Positions 26,325 through 38,170 of a stretch of 64,000 bases of DNA are shown piece after piece. Numbering within the stretch: position 1 is the stretch's first letter; each line of letters opens with the position of its first letter. A program made the position numbers and the translations under genes. Origin of the DNA: Antilocapra americana (Eukaryota; Chordata; Mammalia; Artiodactyla; Antilocapridae). The notes beneath the pieces were generated by a model that saw nothing but the letters and a program-made list of their open reading frames with translations, had not been told where the DNA came from and searched no databases. The DNA is taken from assembly GCA_007570785.1 (NCBI GenBank), contig ML662449.1, positions 10,367,907 through 10,431,906 of the forward strand, read 5' to 3'.

Positions 26325-26348
26325 TCAACGTGGTGAATGAATGATCAT
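26325..26348 (-). other. Upstream ORF in the MEIS1 leader (7 codons plus stop)
   Basis: The minus strand reads ATG at 26348-26346 and TGA at 26327-26325. It is the most 5' of the three short ORFs seen in the proximal leader. Its presence in the mature mRNA depends on the transcription start lying to its right, which is likely but not proven here. Confidence 0.45.
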
Positions 26349-26454
26349 CCGCTCTGTCTTCTTCTGGTCAGAACACCTCAAATGTTAATATTCAAATGCA
26401 CAAAGCCCTAGCGTTCGCTTCCCTTGAATCAGTCCTAATTCCTAATCAGTTTCT

Positions 26455-26510
26455 CTCTTCTCTCGCTCGCTCTCTCTTTCTCTTTCTCTCTCTCTCTCTC
26501 TCTCCGTCTT
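26455..26510. repeat. (CT)n simple repeat in or near the MEIS1 leader
   Basis: This pyrimidine tract of CT and CTTT units becomes a GA-rich tract in MEIS1 transcript orientation. GA repeats in promoters and leaders are length-variable and can bind GAGA-type factors. Confidence 0.8.
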
Positions 26511-26599
26511 TGCAACTGCTGCACTGGAGGGAGATTAGAGGAGGAGGGTTAAAAAAAATGTCTGTCTGAGTTTGTCTTAAAGGAGCCACGATCGATGCT

Positions 26600-29500
26600 G
26601 CCCGCTTGCAGTCCCCGTGCGTGTGTAAAGTGTGTGTTGCACAGGCGGAGAGGTGGATTCCGACCAGAATGCTAGAACCCGGAAGTAGTGGTGGCCATAA
26701 CAGGTCGCGTCTTACACAATGCATTGGGCTGCAGCAAGTAGACTCCTCGGCAGGGGTGGGTGCGCGAAGCGAGCTCTGGCCGCACTGGAGAGGCAGAGAG
26801 TCGCTCCATTAAATCGCACGCCCAGGCACAAACACCCACACACCCAGGGCACACGCGCACAAGCGCGGGCAGAAGCCCGCGACCGCTGGCTTTATTTTCC
26901 GTATTCTTTTCTCTCCCTCCCCCTCCAGACTGTCTCCCCAAAGCTGACTTTCTTGAAATAAATCGGGAATAAACGCGGGACAAGCCGCATCGGGAGTTCT
27001 TTTGCACAGGGCTCCGCGGATAGACTTCCTGAGTTTCCTCGAAATTATCAGGGTCTGCCTGTGTTTTTCTGGTCGGAGGGGGGGCTGATGCAGAAAGTAG
27101 TGGATTCTTAGAACCAAATACTCCACGTAGAAAAGTCAAACCGAGAGCGAAGAGGAAGAGGAGCAGGAGCAACGCTGGGAAAGGGTCTGCTAAGGAGTCC
27201 TGAGAACGTGGGGTGGGGATGGCTGGGGCTTTCTGCAGATCTAGCTTAAGAGTGTTTTTTTGCTGTCAGAGGTGGACACTCGGCCCGAGAAAGCAAATGC
27301 TTGCATTTTCTCACTCTGGGGGTCTGAACCTCCTCCATCTCCTAGTCCCAGAGGCCCCCAGCCCCAGCCCCGGAGTCCTGCGCGAAGTGAGAGAGGAAGG
27401 GAGGGAACAATGAGCCGAGAACCGGGAATGTGCCCCCAGCGCCTGTTTACAAACACGAAGCTATTTATGATCGCCGGAAAGCGAAACCCGACTCGGGCTC
27501 GGAGCAGCCCAGACCTCGCTGGTGGAGCCCGGGCCAGGAGCCGCAGGGAGTGAAGCTCTTTCTCCGACCGGCTCCGGGAGAGACGGCCGTGCGCCCAGGG
27601 CGCGGCGCGGCGCGGCGGGGTCGGCGCGCTCGGCTAGGGCTACAGCCGCGCCGCCTTTGTCTTCGAGGCGCCGAGGGGCTCCGGCCTCCGCCGCGCTTTT
27701 CCCGCGGCGACGCCCCGCGCTCTTCTCCCCGGACCTTCTTACCCTTACTCTGCTTTTCAATCCTCAGTCCGGCGCAGGGAAAAAACTCCCAGTGCCAAAG
27801 GAAAAAAAAAAAATTCATTTCAGGGGTTGAAATTTCAGACATAAAGGTGCCCCTACCCACAACTCGGAGGGCCCAACCAGCCACTAGTGTGAACTTTGTC
27901 CTTTTAAATACCTATTCTCCAGTTTAAACAAGAAAATTCCTTCTCTTTATTCTCCCACTCTAAGCCTGTCTTTTATTATTATATTTAGTGGTGCCATTTT
28001 CGTTTTTATTTTTCTGCCCGCCCGGCTCTGATCTGCCGAGATGGCTCAGTCGTAGCCGCTCGACCAGCGGGCTGGAAACCTCACATCCCAGAGCAGGGCT
28101 CGCAGCTCGCTCGGCTCGGAGCAGGATTTTTTTTTTTCCCTCCCTCGACAGAAACCTCGCAGAAAACTCCCCCTGCGGTCGACTGGAAAATGAGCTCACC
28201 CAAATCTCGGTAGGCAGCCGGGAGGAGGGCTCGGCCAATCAGAAGGCGCCCCTGCCAAGGCTGCCGCGCATTGGCTGCGGGGAAAATCAATTATCAAATA
28301 ATCGATCAGCAGGGAGCTTCGATCTGCCGGGAATGCAAACTGCCAGTCCCGATTCCCGCCCTGATGGTGGCCAAAAGGCTGACTCTCCCAAAGCAGCCGG
28401 CCCCTCGCTTGCCTCGCCCCTACCTTCTTCCCACACGGCCAGCTGCGGACCAACCCTCACCCCGAAGCGGGGGAAGTGTAGGTAGAGAGAAGAGTTTTGA
28501 GAAAGATTAGGGGCTCGCATCCGCAGCGACTGGGAAAGATCAGGAGTTCTAACATGTATCGAAGCCCACTCTTAATGAGCAAACTAAAAGAGAACTCGCA
28601 TCAGTTCAAGAGACAAAACTCAAGTTTCTGTTGAAGTGGGCTTTGGAGGAGCAGGGGACCCAGGGCGAACATCAGAACATAGATCTGGAATCAGGTTGCA
28701 CTGAGCGCACGTACCTCCCTAAGCGACGAGCATTGCTTCTTTTAATACTTCTCACGAGTCAACTCCCTGTTCCCCCAAGAGTAGAGTTTTCATAAAGTCG
28801 AGCATCTCAGCTTTCTAGCCTCGAGCACATCATCCCCTCCTCAACTCCGAACTCGCCCCAAGTGTGTCCGAAGGATAGACACCTTTACCCAAAGCCTGCG
28901 GATGCGTTTTGCCTTGAAAGCGTTCTGACTCTTAACTATTCATCCTAGGATCCCTCATCATTTGCATCTCTCTCTTCCTTTTTCTTCCTTACCACCGCAC
29001 TCCCCAAGTTTTAAGATCTTTTACTTTTCTCCATCGCAAACAAGTGTAGAGTTTTCTGGTGCAAACTCCTCGATACATCACGCGTGAGGTTAAGGCAGGG
29101 CCGCATGTCAGAGCGGAGAGGATCCAGGTGAATTACCAGCGCCTTTATGCCACTGCCTGACACCACCACCCCACCCCGCACCTCCTCACTCCCCTACTCC
29201 TCAGCCCTTCCCCACCGTGAACTTGGAAACAGAATTTCAGGCCAAAATAGAAACTCCGGGTCTCGAGGAAGGCGATTTCTCTGTTTAATTCTCGGGAAGC
29301 TGCTCTGACTGGGCCAAGAAAGGCAATCCTTTTCCGATTATAGAGAGGACCAAACTGGGCCAGCCGCCTTCCTGGAACCCCAGTCGGTCTCAGCCAGCAC
29401 CTGGGTGCCTTCCGACGGCTGCTGGCTGGACTGTGAGCTGTTTTTCTCCAGCAGGCCCGCTGGGCAGAAGCGCGGGTGGCGGCAGTGGGGAACGAAGTAG
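26600..29500 (-). promoter_or_regulatory. MEIS1 promoter-proximal CpG island
   Basis: This GC- and CpG-rich stretch covers the region immediately upstream of the MEIS1 leader, with its densest part at about 27.5-27.75 kb (repeated GCGGC). CCAAT-type boxes occur at 28234-28238 (plus strand) and, inverted, at about 28270-28274, next to AT-rich homeodomain-type sites at 28286-28312. No TATA box is clear. This fits a CpG-island promoter of a developmental gene that can also fire divergently. The overlapping open frames on both strands here look compositional and are not called as genes. Confidence 0.7.
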
Positions 29501-29837
29501 GGGGTGGGGGCGTCAAGCCAAACACTGACATGGGCACAGCTACACTTATGATCCTAAAATGAACTGCGAAGGGAATTGTGTAAGTATAATCTAACCGAGA
29601 GAAATTTACTGCGAAATACATTTTGATGACCGTAGTCTTTAACAGCCCTAGGGGTTCTCGGGCAAAGACTAAGGCTTGGAGTTACCTCAGGTCTGCGGCC
29701 ACGTTTTCAAATGTGAACATATACATTTGAAATGCCAGTTTACATTGTGAAGGCCAGTTTTGATATACATAGTTCTTTGACAATAGAATGTATTTTGTAT
29801 TGATGCTTTCTGGTAAGTTTCCTCTTTTGTTTTCTAG

Positions 29838-29861
29838 CTGGAATGGAAAAAGAAGATTCAG
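29838..29861 (+). other. Exon-like 24-nt cassette with ideal splice sites
   Basis: A pyrimidine-rich stretch ending TTTTGTTTTCTAG is followed by 24 bases and then by the perfect donor CAG/GTAAGT. It lies about 3.9 kb upstream of the MEIS1 start on the opposite strand, so it could be a micro-exon of a divergent non-coding transcript (human MEIS1 has antisense lncRNAs annotated near its promoter). Only the splice signals are seen; transcription is not shown. Confidence 0.3.
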
Positions 29862-29869
29862 GTAAGTCT

Positions 29870-32800
29870 CTTCTTTTCCACCACAACCCCAAACTTAAAG
29901 CAGTAGAAAGACTATATTGTGCTCTTCAACCATGATCTTCAACTTTAAATTACCTACAAACAGATTTTCCCTAAAGAAAGACATACTTTGAGTTGGTGGG
30001 CTTAAGCTAAACTCATGAGCTTTGAAAAGTGTCTTCTTTCTTCCCTCCTTTCCTTTCCAAGTATAACTGTGAAGCTGATGGTCCTAGGCCTTTATAAGAT
30101 TAATTCTGAACAATCAAGAGACTAAAACACTTTTACAATGTAATTATAGTAGTACAAATTGTTTGCCCAAACCTCATTCTGGATAAGGATTTTACAATTA
30201 GCAAACAGTTATTACAGTTGGGGCTTGCTGAGAGAAACTGCACAGACTATGTCTGGGGTTGCAATATAGTAGCCATAAAAAAAAAAAAAAACTTTAGCAG
30301 AGTAACAATTAATCATCTATTAAAAGGAAAAGGTTAAAGGATAGTTCTAGGTATCTTAGAAAACTGATGCTGATATTATACCTGTTCTCTGACAGTACCT
30401 ACTTTAACTTATGTCAGATATTTACTTTTTAAGGCAAAAGTACTTTTTATTTTGCAAAAACTTGGCCTGGTGAAGAGTTCTGGCATTTGCCCCTCTACTT
30501 GGGCCTTCCATACCCATCTTATCTTTCTCATCCCAGATAGAGAATAAGGACTCTAAAGGGGCAGTCTGGGGCCTAGGTCTCTATTTTTTAGACCCTCTGG
30601 CAAACTGTTTGTACAGTCCTCCCTGAGAACTTCCCTCTAGTTTTCTATTCTCCTATAAGGAATTCTGCCAATGCAAAGATCTATATCCTGAGTTAGGCTT
30701 TTGTCCCTGAAGTTCACACTGATGAGTCAGCACCAAACCCCTCAGAAATTAAAAAGGCACCTCTTAAGGTAAAATGTGTGTGTATTTGCCAGCCCAGAAT
30801 AAACAAAAGCCTGTTAATCAATCAAGTTTGGCAGCTGTGTTCACAGAATGATAAGGGTTTATCATCTGCCACCTAACTTTAAAATGCCTGTTAAAATGTT
30901 GTGATTACTCTTTAGGTTGTCCTATGGACTGGGGGCTTAGGATTTGTTCTTCAAGAACATCTATCCTCTGAATCTTGCCTCACATTAGTATTTGCATTTC
31001 AAAAAACAGAAATAAGAGGAGGGAAAGACAGTTTAAAGGAAATAGATTTAGAATCTGGTAGAGATAATAGAGGAATGTTGGAGATAAGAGCCTGGATGCA
31101 GTATGAGAAAGGTACCAAGAAGTCAAAGCTAATGAATGGCTGTGAGAAAAGTGAAATAAACTATTTAGAGGTCTATAAAAGGGAGAAACCTGGTTAGGTG
31201 ATATGAAAGGGGGTTAACCGACAGGATTAGGGAAGACGTTAATCAAGTGCCCCACAGCAATCCTGGCTATAAGAACACGGAGGTTTGTTTACTGCATTTT
31301 GCTTCAGAAAACAAAGAATGTCTGGGTCCAGTTCAGAAGTCAATGAAAGGTCAGCTGAGGCTCTGTGGCTATCACAGGGAGAATACCAAACTCACTATAT
31401 TCTGACTGGATAATGCAAAAGTGAAGAAAAAATTTTGGAGGTGGGGAGGTGTTTTCCTTACCACTTTTCTATTTCAAATCATTAAAATGCTTTGGTCTCT
31501 AGAGGGGGAAAAATTACACTGGTTAACATAATTACTAGCTCTGACATTTTCAGAAGTTATAGAGGTCTTTTATTAATTAAATGGAGGGCTTAATAAAATA
31601 TTCCTAATAAAATTTATGGTTGTCTTAAAACTTTCTAAACAGTGCTATAAATTCTTAATAAAATTAACTGGGAAATGAGTTATTAGCCCACACTTTACCT
31701 TCTCCCCCCACTTCTACATAAGGAGCGTCTGCAGAATGAAAACAGAAATAGAAGCCTTTTAGTAAAATATAAATATTCGCTACAGTCACACATTGCTCTA
31801 GGAGAGGAAAGTTTCAACTAAGTTATTTCTAATGGCTTCATCATCCAGTAGTCTCCAAAAGCTATTCAAAAAAATTCTAGAAAATTTCTTCCCCTTTTCT
31901 ACTACAGATTATATATGCATATATACATTTGCCCATGTGAAATACAATACTTGATTTTTTTGGTCTAAGTTGTAAGTTAAGTTTAACAAAAAGTATAGAT
32001 GCACCCTGCAAAATTCCAATATAGAATTTTGAAGGTTCAGGTTGCAAATATTTTCATCTATGAAAAGATAATTAAAAATGAAATGCCTTGTATTTTATCT
32101 CAGTTTCATTTCTTTAAAGGTCACTTTTAAACAGTAAACTTCTCAGTAACATTTTCCTCCAAACTCCTCATATATAATGGTCGGTGTGTTATCTAAAGCA
32201 GCATTTTGGTGAGCAGATATACAAATCTTTTTTTCATATCGCTACATTTCAGAACTTTGCAGAGTTATCTTAAGTTTGAGGATTCTTCGCTGCTTCACAG
32301 ATACAGCACTGGCTGGCTGGCTGGCAGACTGACTAGTTGAAATGAACAGTACACTCAAACACACTCCAAACCAAACCAAACAGCTTTGGTGGATTGTTCA
32401 GCATTTGAAGGCTTGATCTTTTGTGCCGTCTACTGGACAATGGAAAAACTACAGTCTCTATGATTTAAGAAAAACTTTTTTTTCTTGTCTAGTACTTGGG
32501 GGAGGGGATAATTTGATGCTGGTGAGTAATAGGAGATGACCATAGGACCCAACTGAGACTCACAGAACAGGTTTTGTGGTCTAATCATGTGTTCAAATCC
32601 AAGTTTAGGACATTGTTGACTAAGGCACAAAACTAAAACCTACATTTAATACAGCTGTGTATGTGTGTGGGTGCATAGAGTCAGCTTGGGAAGAAAAAGA
32701 AAGATGATGGGACAAGTCGGGCATCTCTGAAAAATATATGTATATAGTTGCTTGGCTTTGAATTTGCTTGACAGTCAAAGTTAAATGTATCGACTGCCTA

Positions 32801-34290
32801 GGAAATCCAGGGTGTACAAATTAACTTTTGAAATCCAGAACATGACATTGTTCAGTAATCAAGAAAAGTACTTTTAGGAGGGGAGGAATGAAATAAGTAA
32901 TTAGAAAAATTATAAAATTATAGTGCAGTTCCTTGTTGGCATTATTGTATAAAAACGTGAAACTTCAGTGTTTTCGCTTGGAGACTACATGTGGGAGAAA
33001 ATGTGAGTAAAATTCAGTCAGATGCTTTTGTGTTACAGAGACTGATGTTCTCTTAAACATTAGAAAATATTGTATACATTTTGGTTGTGATCCTAAAACT
33101 ATTTGTGGAGTTCTAGCATTATGGAAGCCTTGTACACACACACACAAAACCTCATGAAGCTAACTTTGACCTCTGTTTGATATTGACACAACTTCTGAAT
33201 AATGACAGTGATAGAGAATTGATAAAGTCCAATAAAATATGGAGAAGTCAAGCTGATTTTGGTGGAAGAAGCATAAACTTGGGTACCAGGCTCTTGAAAC
33301 TGTTCATATGCTTTTCTGAAGTTAAACTTCTTTATTGCATGAAGAAAGAAAAAGCTTAGTAATACATGACTGGTTATTAGGGTGTCCTTTAATAAAAATC
33401 CAATAGTGAAAAGGAGGCAGACTTAGGACATTTTATAGATGGATAAACATGTTTCAATGATCTACTTCAAATATACATTTTGATGTGGCACTATGTCAGA
33501 ATGACTATAAAATATTATGTTGAATGTAGGTATGCCAGAGAACTCGGGCTGACATTGACTATTTAAAGCAATGAGATAGCTTGCATCCCAGCGTAAAAGA
33601 ACAGGATGGTCTCAGTCGGTCTACAGAGATGGCGGTGGTTGGGGGTGAGGATGGGAGGTGTCGGTGGGGATGGCTGCGGCGGGTGTCATTTCATCTTTAG
33701 CACAATCAATTGAATTGTGAAAGTTTATTTTGTAAGATGTCATTTGGTTTCAACAGTTCAGATTAAAACAACAACAAAGACCCTACTAACAATAGCTGGA
33801 AAATGTAGACAGTTCTTACAGGAACCAATCACAGGTATTCATGCGTTTGATCGATTCTAAACTGGCAGTGGAAGTACTGAATGCTGGGGACCGACTCTGG
33901 TCGCTAAACGCAAACATGTACCTTTGAAGCAACAGGAGGAGCCAGCCTGGTCATGACTGGATTCCATGCTGGAGTGCATAAAGGCACGTATTTTGTGAAA
34001 ACCTTCAGGCAAAAATCGTACTGATTATTCAAAAATAAATATTTTAACATTTCATTGAGTTATCCAATGAGTAAGAAAACTATCGAAGGCTTCCTGCGGT
34101 TCAGAAAGAATTCTGGTAGCGTAAAAAACCCAGAGAACCAAAGAACTAGAAGAAACTGAAGGACGCCCGCTGAGTAGTTATTCACTTGTTAATATTCGAA
34201 AACGTACTCTTCCGTGCCCTTATTTTTAAAATGACAAAAATAAATATCATCTTGCCTTGTCTTTAAAAAGTAAAATAACGTCAGACTCTG
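29870..34290. other. Intergenic sequence upstream of MEIS1, no gene seen
   Basis: This is unique-looking, AT-leaning sequence with no recognisable ruminant SINE or L1. There is a short poly-A run near 30277 and a G-rich patch at about 33627-33680. No coding gene is supported. Confidence 0.5.
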
Positions 34291-34299
34291 GCTATGCTT

Positions 34300-35830
34300 G
34301 CTAAAAAATCATTATTCTTTTTCCAGGCGATGTATGCAAGAAAGGGCCAATCTGAAAACATTACTTAAGAGAGAAGTCGACGTATCAGCCGCAAAGAAAC
34401 CGGTTCGCAGCCGAGCCCACAGCCCTGAGAGGATCCCCCTCTTCCGAGAGCTCATCCAGGATAACTTCATTTACTGGCAGATCGCAGCCACTTCCGGGAC
34501 TCTTTACCGAGTGGGTCCTTCCACCGCTGAGCCTTCTGCGGGGCTCTCGGGTCGCCTGTGCGTGGCAGGGAGCCAGATCCCTCGGCGCCCGTAGCGTAGC
34601 CGGGTCCCCGCGAGCCGAGCCACCCGGAACCCTGGGCCTGCCTGCACCCCCGGGAGCGCAGACTCCTCAGGGCGGGTGGGCGGCCTGGCAGGATACGCTG
34701 CACTCGTTGGGGGCCCCCAGTGTGCTCACACTGGGCTGGGTACGGGGCGGTGGTTCTGGGGGCTTGTTCCCCGGGGACCCCGAACCATCTGGAAAGAGCT
34801 ACAGGTGAAAAGATCCCCTCTCCTGCCAGTGCACCCTCTTCCCCCATTCTAGACCGCGATCGGGTCTAGTTGGGGTTCGTCCCAGCCTCTGCCGGAGGCG
34901 GGGGTGGGGTAGGGTCAGGCGTGCGCCGCCTGGGTAGCAGCCCTGGAACCGGAGCTCAAGGATTCGCGGACCCCGGCGCGGCGACTCGGGGCACCGGGCT
35001 CTGCCAGCCGGTTCTTGGGGCTGAGCACCCGAGGGCGCCTCTCTCCCCACCTGGATTCGGGGACTCGGGCTCACCTCGCCCTCCCCCTCGCTAGTTAGCC
35101 TAATTCTGGCAGCTTCTTGCCTCGGTTCCTGGACGGTTCCTCCGAGAGGCGCCGTGAGCGCCTCCGGGTGCCACCGGTCTCCCTCTTCTTCCTCTGAGGC
35201 CGAGTGGACTCGGCGAAGCAGTTTGGGGTGGGGGAGCCCTCTGGGACCCCGCAGCCTTCGGGACCCGCCCCTCCCCACCTCCAGTGCCCCCTGCGCCCCT
35301 GACGGCCCTCTCGGAGGCGGGCTGGAACAGACGCGCGCTTGTGGGCAAGGTTATTATTTCAGGTGCGCTAATGGGATTAGCGGCCCCTGAAGAACAGCGT
35401 GGGGAAAGATGCGGTTCCTTCTCCCGGCTCGAGCCGCTACTGCTGGGTGGAAGAGGAGAGTCACCACGGGCGCGCCTGCCTCTCTCGGCCGCACCGCCCG
35501 CTCCTCGCGCTGCCCTCACACCTCGGAGGAAGGCGGCTGACCCCGGCGCCGGGAGCGAGGGGAGGAGGATGCTGCAAGGAAGAGGGAGGTGGAAGGCAAG
35601 CGGGGAGAAACAGAGTGACGGCGACAGAAGCACAAAGAGGGAAAGAGAGACTGCGGCAGAAACAGAGAAACAGAATCTAGGAAAGCTACTGAGATGGAAG
35701 CGAATCCAGTCCTGTCGGCCCCCAAGACACAGTAGAACAGCCTCCCACGCTGGCCTCGCCGGGGATAGAGAAATGCGCTCTTATTCCCCAGTGCTTTCTG
35801 CTTCCAAGGGAGCCTTATCATAGACTTTTA
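34300..35830. promoter_or_regulatory. Upstream CpG island, about 8.4 kb from the MEIS1 start
   Basis: GC and CpG density rise abruptly at about 34.3 kb and fall at about 35.8 kb. On the plus strand an acceptor-like TTCTTTTTCCAG precedes 34327. On the minus strand a donor-like TCG/GTAAAG lies at about 34509. It could be an alternative upstream promoter of MEIS1, a lncRNA promoter or an enhancer. The ORFs of up to 179 codons on both strands overlap one another and look compositional. Confidence 0.5.
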
Positions 35831-35922
35831 CATAATTGCATATTGACTTACCTAAATAGTTCCGCAAAGCTATTTATGCTTCCACTTGTTCAAACGCAAA
35901 CAATTTCCATGCGGAAAAGAAA

Positions 35923-35924
<2 letters not shown>

Positions 35925-35971
<47 letters not shown>

Positions 35972-35981
35972 NNNNNNNNNN

Positions 35982-36028
<47 letters not shown>
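35925..36028. repeat. (TG)n microsatellite containing an assembly gap
   Basis: This is a pure TG run interrupted by exactly ten N at 35972-35981. The same repeat lies on both sides, so the gap is probably an unresolved repeat length and its size may be a placeholder. A translation across it would be meaningless. Confidence 0.98.
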
Positions 36029-36029
<1 letters not shown>

Positions 36030-36034
36030 TCGGA

Positions 36035-37625
36035 GTAAGCAATAAGGCGAGAGGCAAACAGTAGGACCCTCTTGCAAAATGTTCCCTAGGCCATCTCAGA
36101 AATGACCATCCTGTCATGGGAAGTGCAAGCCACCATCCCAAATAGGTAAAAGGGATCATCTTTCTGCACTGGGCCTATTTTTTCACTGTCCCTACCTCAC
36201 CAAAAAAAAAAAATCACTGTTCGGACTAAGTCAAGACACCTAGTTTCTTTTGCCCATTTCCCAGATGAGCAAGCTGAGATCAGGAGAGGTTCGGTGACCT
36301 ATCCAATTTCTTATCTCTCTTTTCTTCGTGTTTCAGTGTTCTCTTTATGTATGTATATATATTTCCCAACACTTAAAATCACAGCTGTAGAAGAAGACTT
36401 TCTGTCTTTTCTTTCCTAAGATCACTGGAGGCTTCCTGTATCTCCTGTGAAGTTGTTGGTGAAGTGTGAGTGAGCTTAAGGGCTGAGGGCTGGCTCTTTT
36501 CTCCTCCCCTGCCCCAACCCTGAGCCCATCACCAGCCCCTTTCAGAGAGCAGCAGCCTGGGATCTTGTTGCCCTGTGGGGGTTCCCCCCAGGGAACTGAG
36601 AAAAAAAAAAAAAAAAAAAAACAAGGAGAGCTGCTGGGTCTCATAGGCTCAACTTTTCTCCAGCCAGCCCCCAACCCCCAAACAAACAAACAAACAAACA
36701 AACAACTCCAACCCTTTGCTTTGACTTCCTGTGACTGAGTGACCCTAATCAGAAAATTGATGCAGGTCACCCAGGGCAGGAGTGGGGACATTCAAGGCCT
36801 TATTTACCCCAGCATTAAAAGCAACATCCCATCTAACTCTGTCTCTCCTCAGCAACTTGCCTTTTAAGGATGTGAGAAGGAGCTTCTTGGAGTCTAAACA
36901 GACATCCTAACTCATGGAGATGTTTAGGTTATAAGTTTACAAAAACAGCACTTTACCCCTGCTTTCCTGAACCCCACTACAACCAAGACCCAGGCATCCA
37001 AACCCTTAACAAAGACATCCTGTATCATTTATGGGCAAATTGAGTAGTCACTTCTAACTCTTGAATATTTTTATTTTTAGCTTCAAACTTGACTCCTAAA
37101 ACAAATCAATTATTTATCACTCTCTTCTCCCCATTATTTGATTATTTTTAGCCTTTCATTAAAAAATTTTTGTAACCTTGAATTTTGCCTTGATTTGGGT
37201 GTTTGGTACAAAAATCCTGCTTGTAGGCTTGTTATCTGTGGTCATCTGCATTTATTTTGTGAAAATGCTGTGAAGTTTACTGTGTTGTTGTTGTTTTTAA
37301 CTTACTGAATATTAAGAAAAAAATAGCCTAACACTCCTTGAAGTTAGACCTTAGTTCTGTCCTAGCCTAACTTTCATGATAAGCAGTTTCTTAGGCGCTT
37401 ATTGATTCGCATATCTTTTAGTTAAAAATCTTATGAGGAATCCAGACCTTTGTGATATACTGCAATATAAGCTATTTTATTCTCAAGTAATTAATGATTG
37501 TAGGCTGAAACAAAGAATGACTTTGGAAATTGATTTTATTAGAAAAATCTCTTTGCACTTATACATATTCCCAGCCAGGATTCTGGGCAGTAACTGTGGG
37601 GTTGAATGACAGAGCTGAGACTTAC
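36035..37625. other. Intergenic sequence, no gene seen
   Basis: It holds a MIR-like fragment in reverse orientation at about 36257-36310, an A-run at 36600-36621 and an (AAAC)n tract at about 36680-36703. No coding feature is supported. Confidence 0.5.
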
Positions 37626-37627
37626 GA

Positions 37628-37838
37628 TGCACGTGTATGCTTAGTCGCATCCAATTCTTTGCAACCCCATGAACTGTAGTCCACCAAGCTTCTCTGTCCA
37701 TGGAATTTTCCAGGCAAGAATACTGGAGTGGGTTGCCATTTCCTTCTCCAGGTGATCTTCTCAATCCAGAGACTGAACCCACATCTCTTGTGTCTCCTGC
37801 ATTGGCAGGTGGATTCTTTACCACTGTGCTACATGGAA
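37628..37838 (-). mobile_element. Bov-tA SINE
   Basis: It is a reverse-oriented copy with 'tgcttagtcgcatccaattc' and 'ttccaggcaagaatactgga' blocks, diverged at its tRNA head (accactgtgctacatgga). It is the first ruminant SINE right of the SINE-free block. Confidence 0.88.
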
Positions 37839-37869
37839 ACTTACGACACTTGGGTTCAAACTGTAACTC

Positions 37870-38035
37870 AGGGTACCTTGCTTTCCAGTACAGGGGGTTC
37901 CATCCCAAGTCAGGGAGCTAAGACCCCCATATGCCTTGTGGCAAAAAAAAAGAGACAAGAACAGAAGCACTATTGCAACAACTTCAATAAAGACTTTAAG
38001 AATGATCTACATCAAAATATCTTTTAAAAAATCAA
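37870..38035 (+). mobile_element. CHR-2-type SINE, 3' part
   Basis: It is recognised by 'gggttccatcccaagtcagg', 'gagctaagacccccatatgc' and the A-rich tail with 'caataaagactttaa'. Confidence 0.6.
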
Positions 38036-38102
38036 AACCAAATTGTAACTCAGTCACTAATGGATTGCTTGCATTTGAAGAAGTTGATCACCTGCAAAAT
38101 GA

Positions 38103-38170
38103 TTCTATAAAAATGACAATAATTTCTCATAAAAAATCTTCAAAACACTGAAATCTGAAATTCTGAGTGT
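38103..38170 (+). repeat. Dispersed direct repeat, copy 1
   Basis: About 67 bases around 'aaaatgacaataatttctca' recur at 39058-39124 in the same direction at roughly 88 percent identity. The repeat is not one I recognise. Confidence 0.6.

Larger units (their letters stand above)
25945..26600 (-). other. MEIS1: MEIS1 5' untranslated region (upstream limit approximate)
   Basis: This is the stretch immediately 5' of the MEIS1 ATG. In the transcript sense it contains oligo-U tracts (A-runs on the plus strand at about 26188-26204 and 26234-26252), a GA-rich simple repeat (plus-strand CT tract about 26455-26505), three short upstream ORFs (26325-26348, 26261-26284, 26109-26147) and a PBX-MEIS type motif at 26303-26312. 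The order of elements fits my recollection of the mammalian MEIS1 leader. No TATA box or initiator fixes the transcription start, so the right-hand limit is a guess and the leader may extend several hundred bases further. Confidence 0.75.

Noticed and set aside
27430..28485. 165-codon plus-strand frames in the MEIS1 promoter region
   Set aside because: GC-driven open frames across a promoter island, low-complexity translation, no family match recognised.
32305..32330. Short GGCT tandem as a functional repeat
   Set aside because: Only three to four units; ordinary slippage.
34298..35823. Open frames of up to 179 codons in the upstream CpG island
   Set aside because: Overlapping frames on opposite strands with compositional bias and no recognisable domain; treated as a regulatory island.
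35843..36159. Frames with Cys-Val or His-Thr repeats
   Set aside because: Translations of the (TG)n microsatellite and across ten N; not genes.
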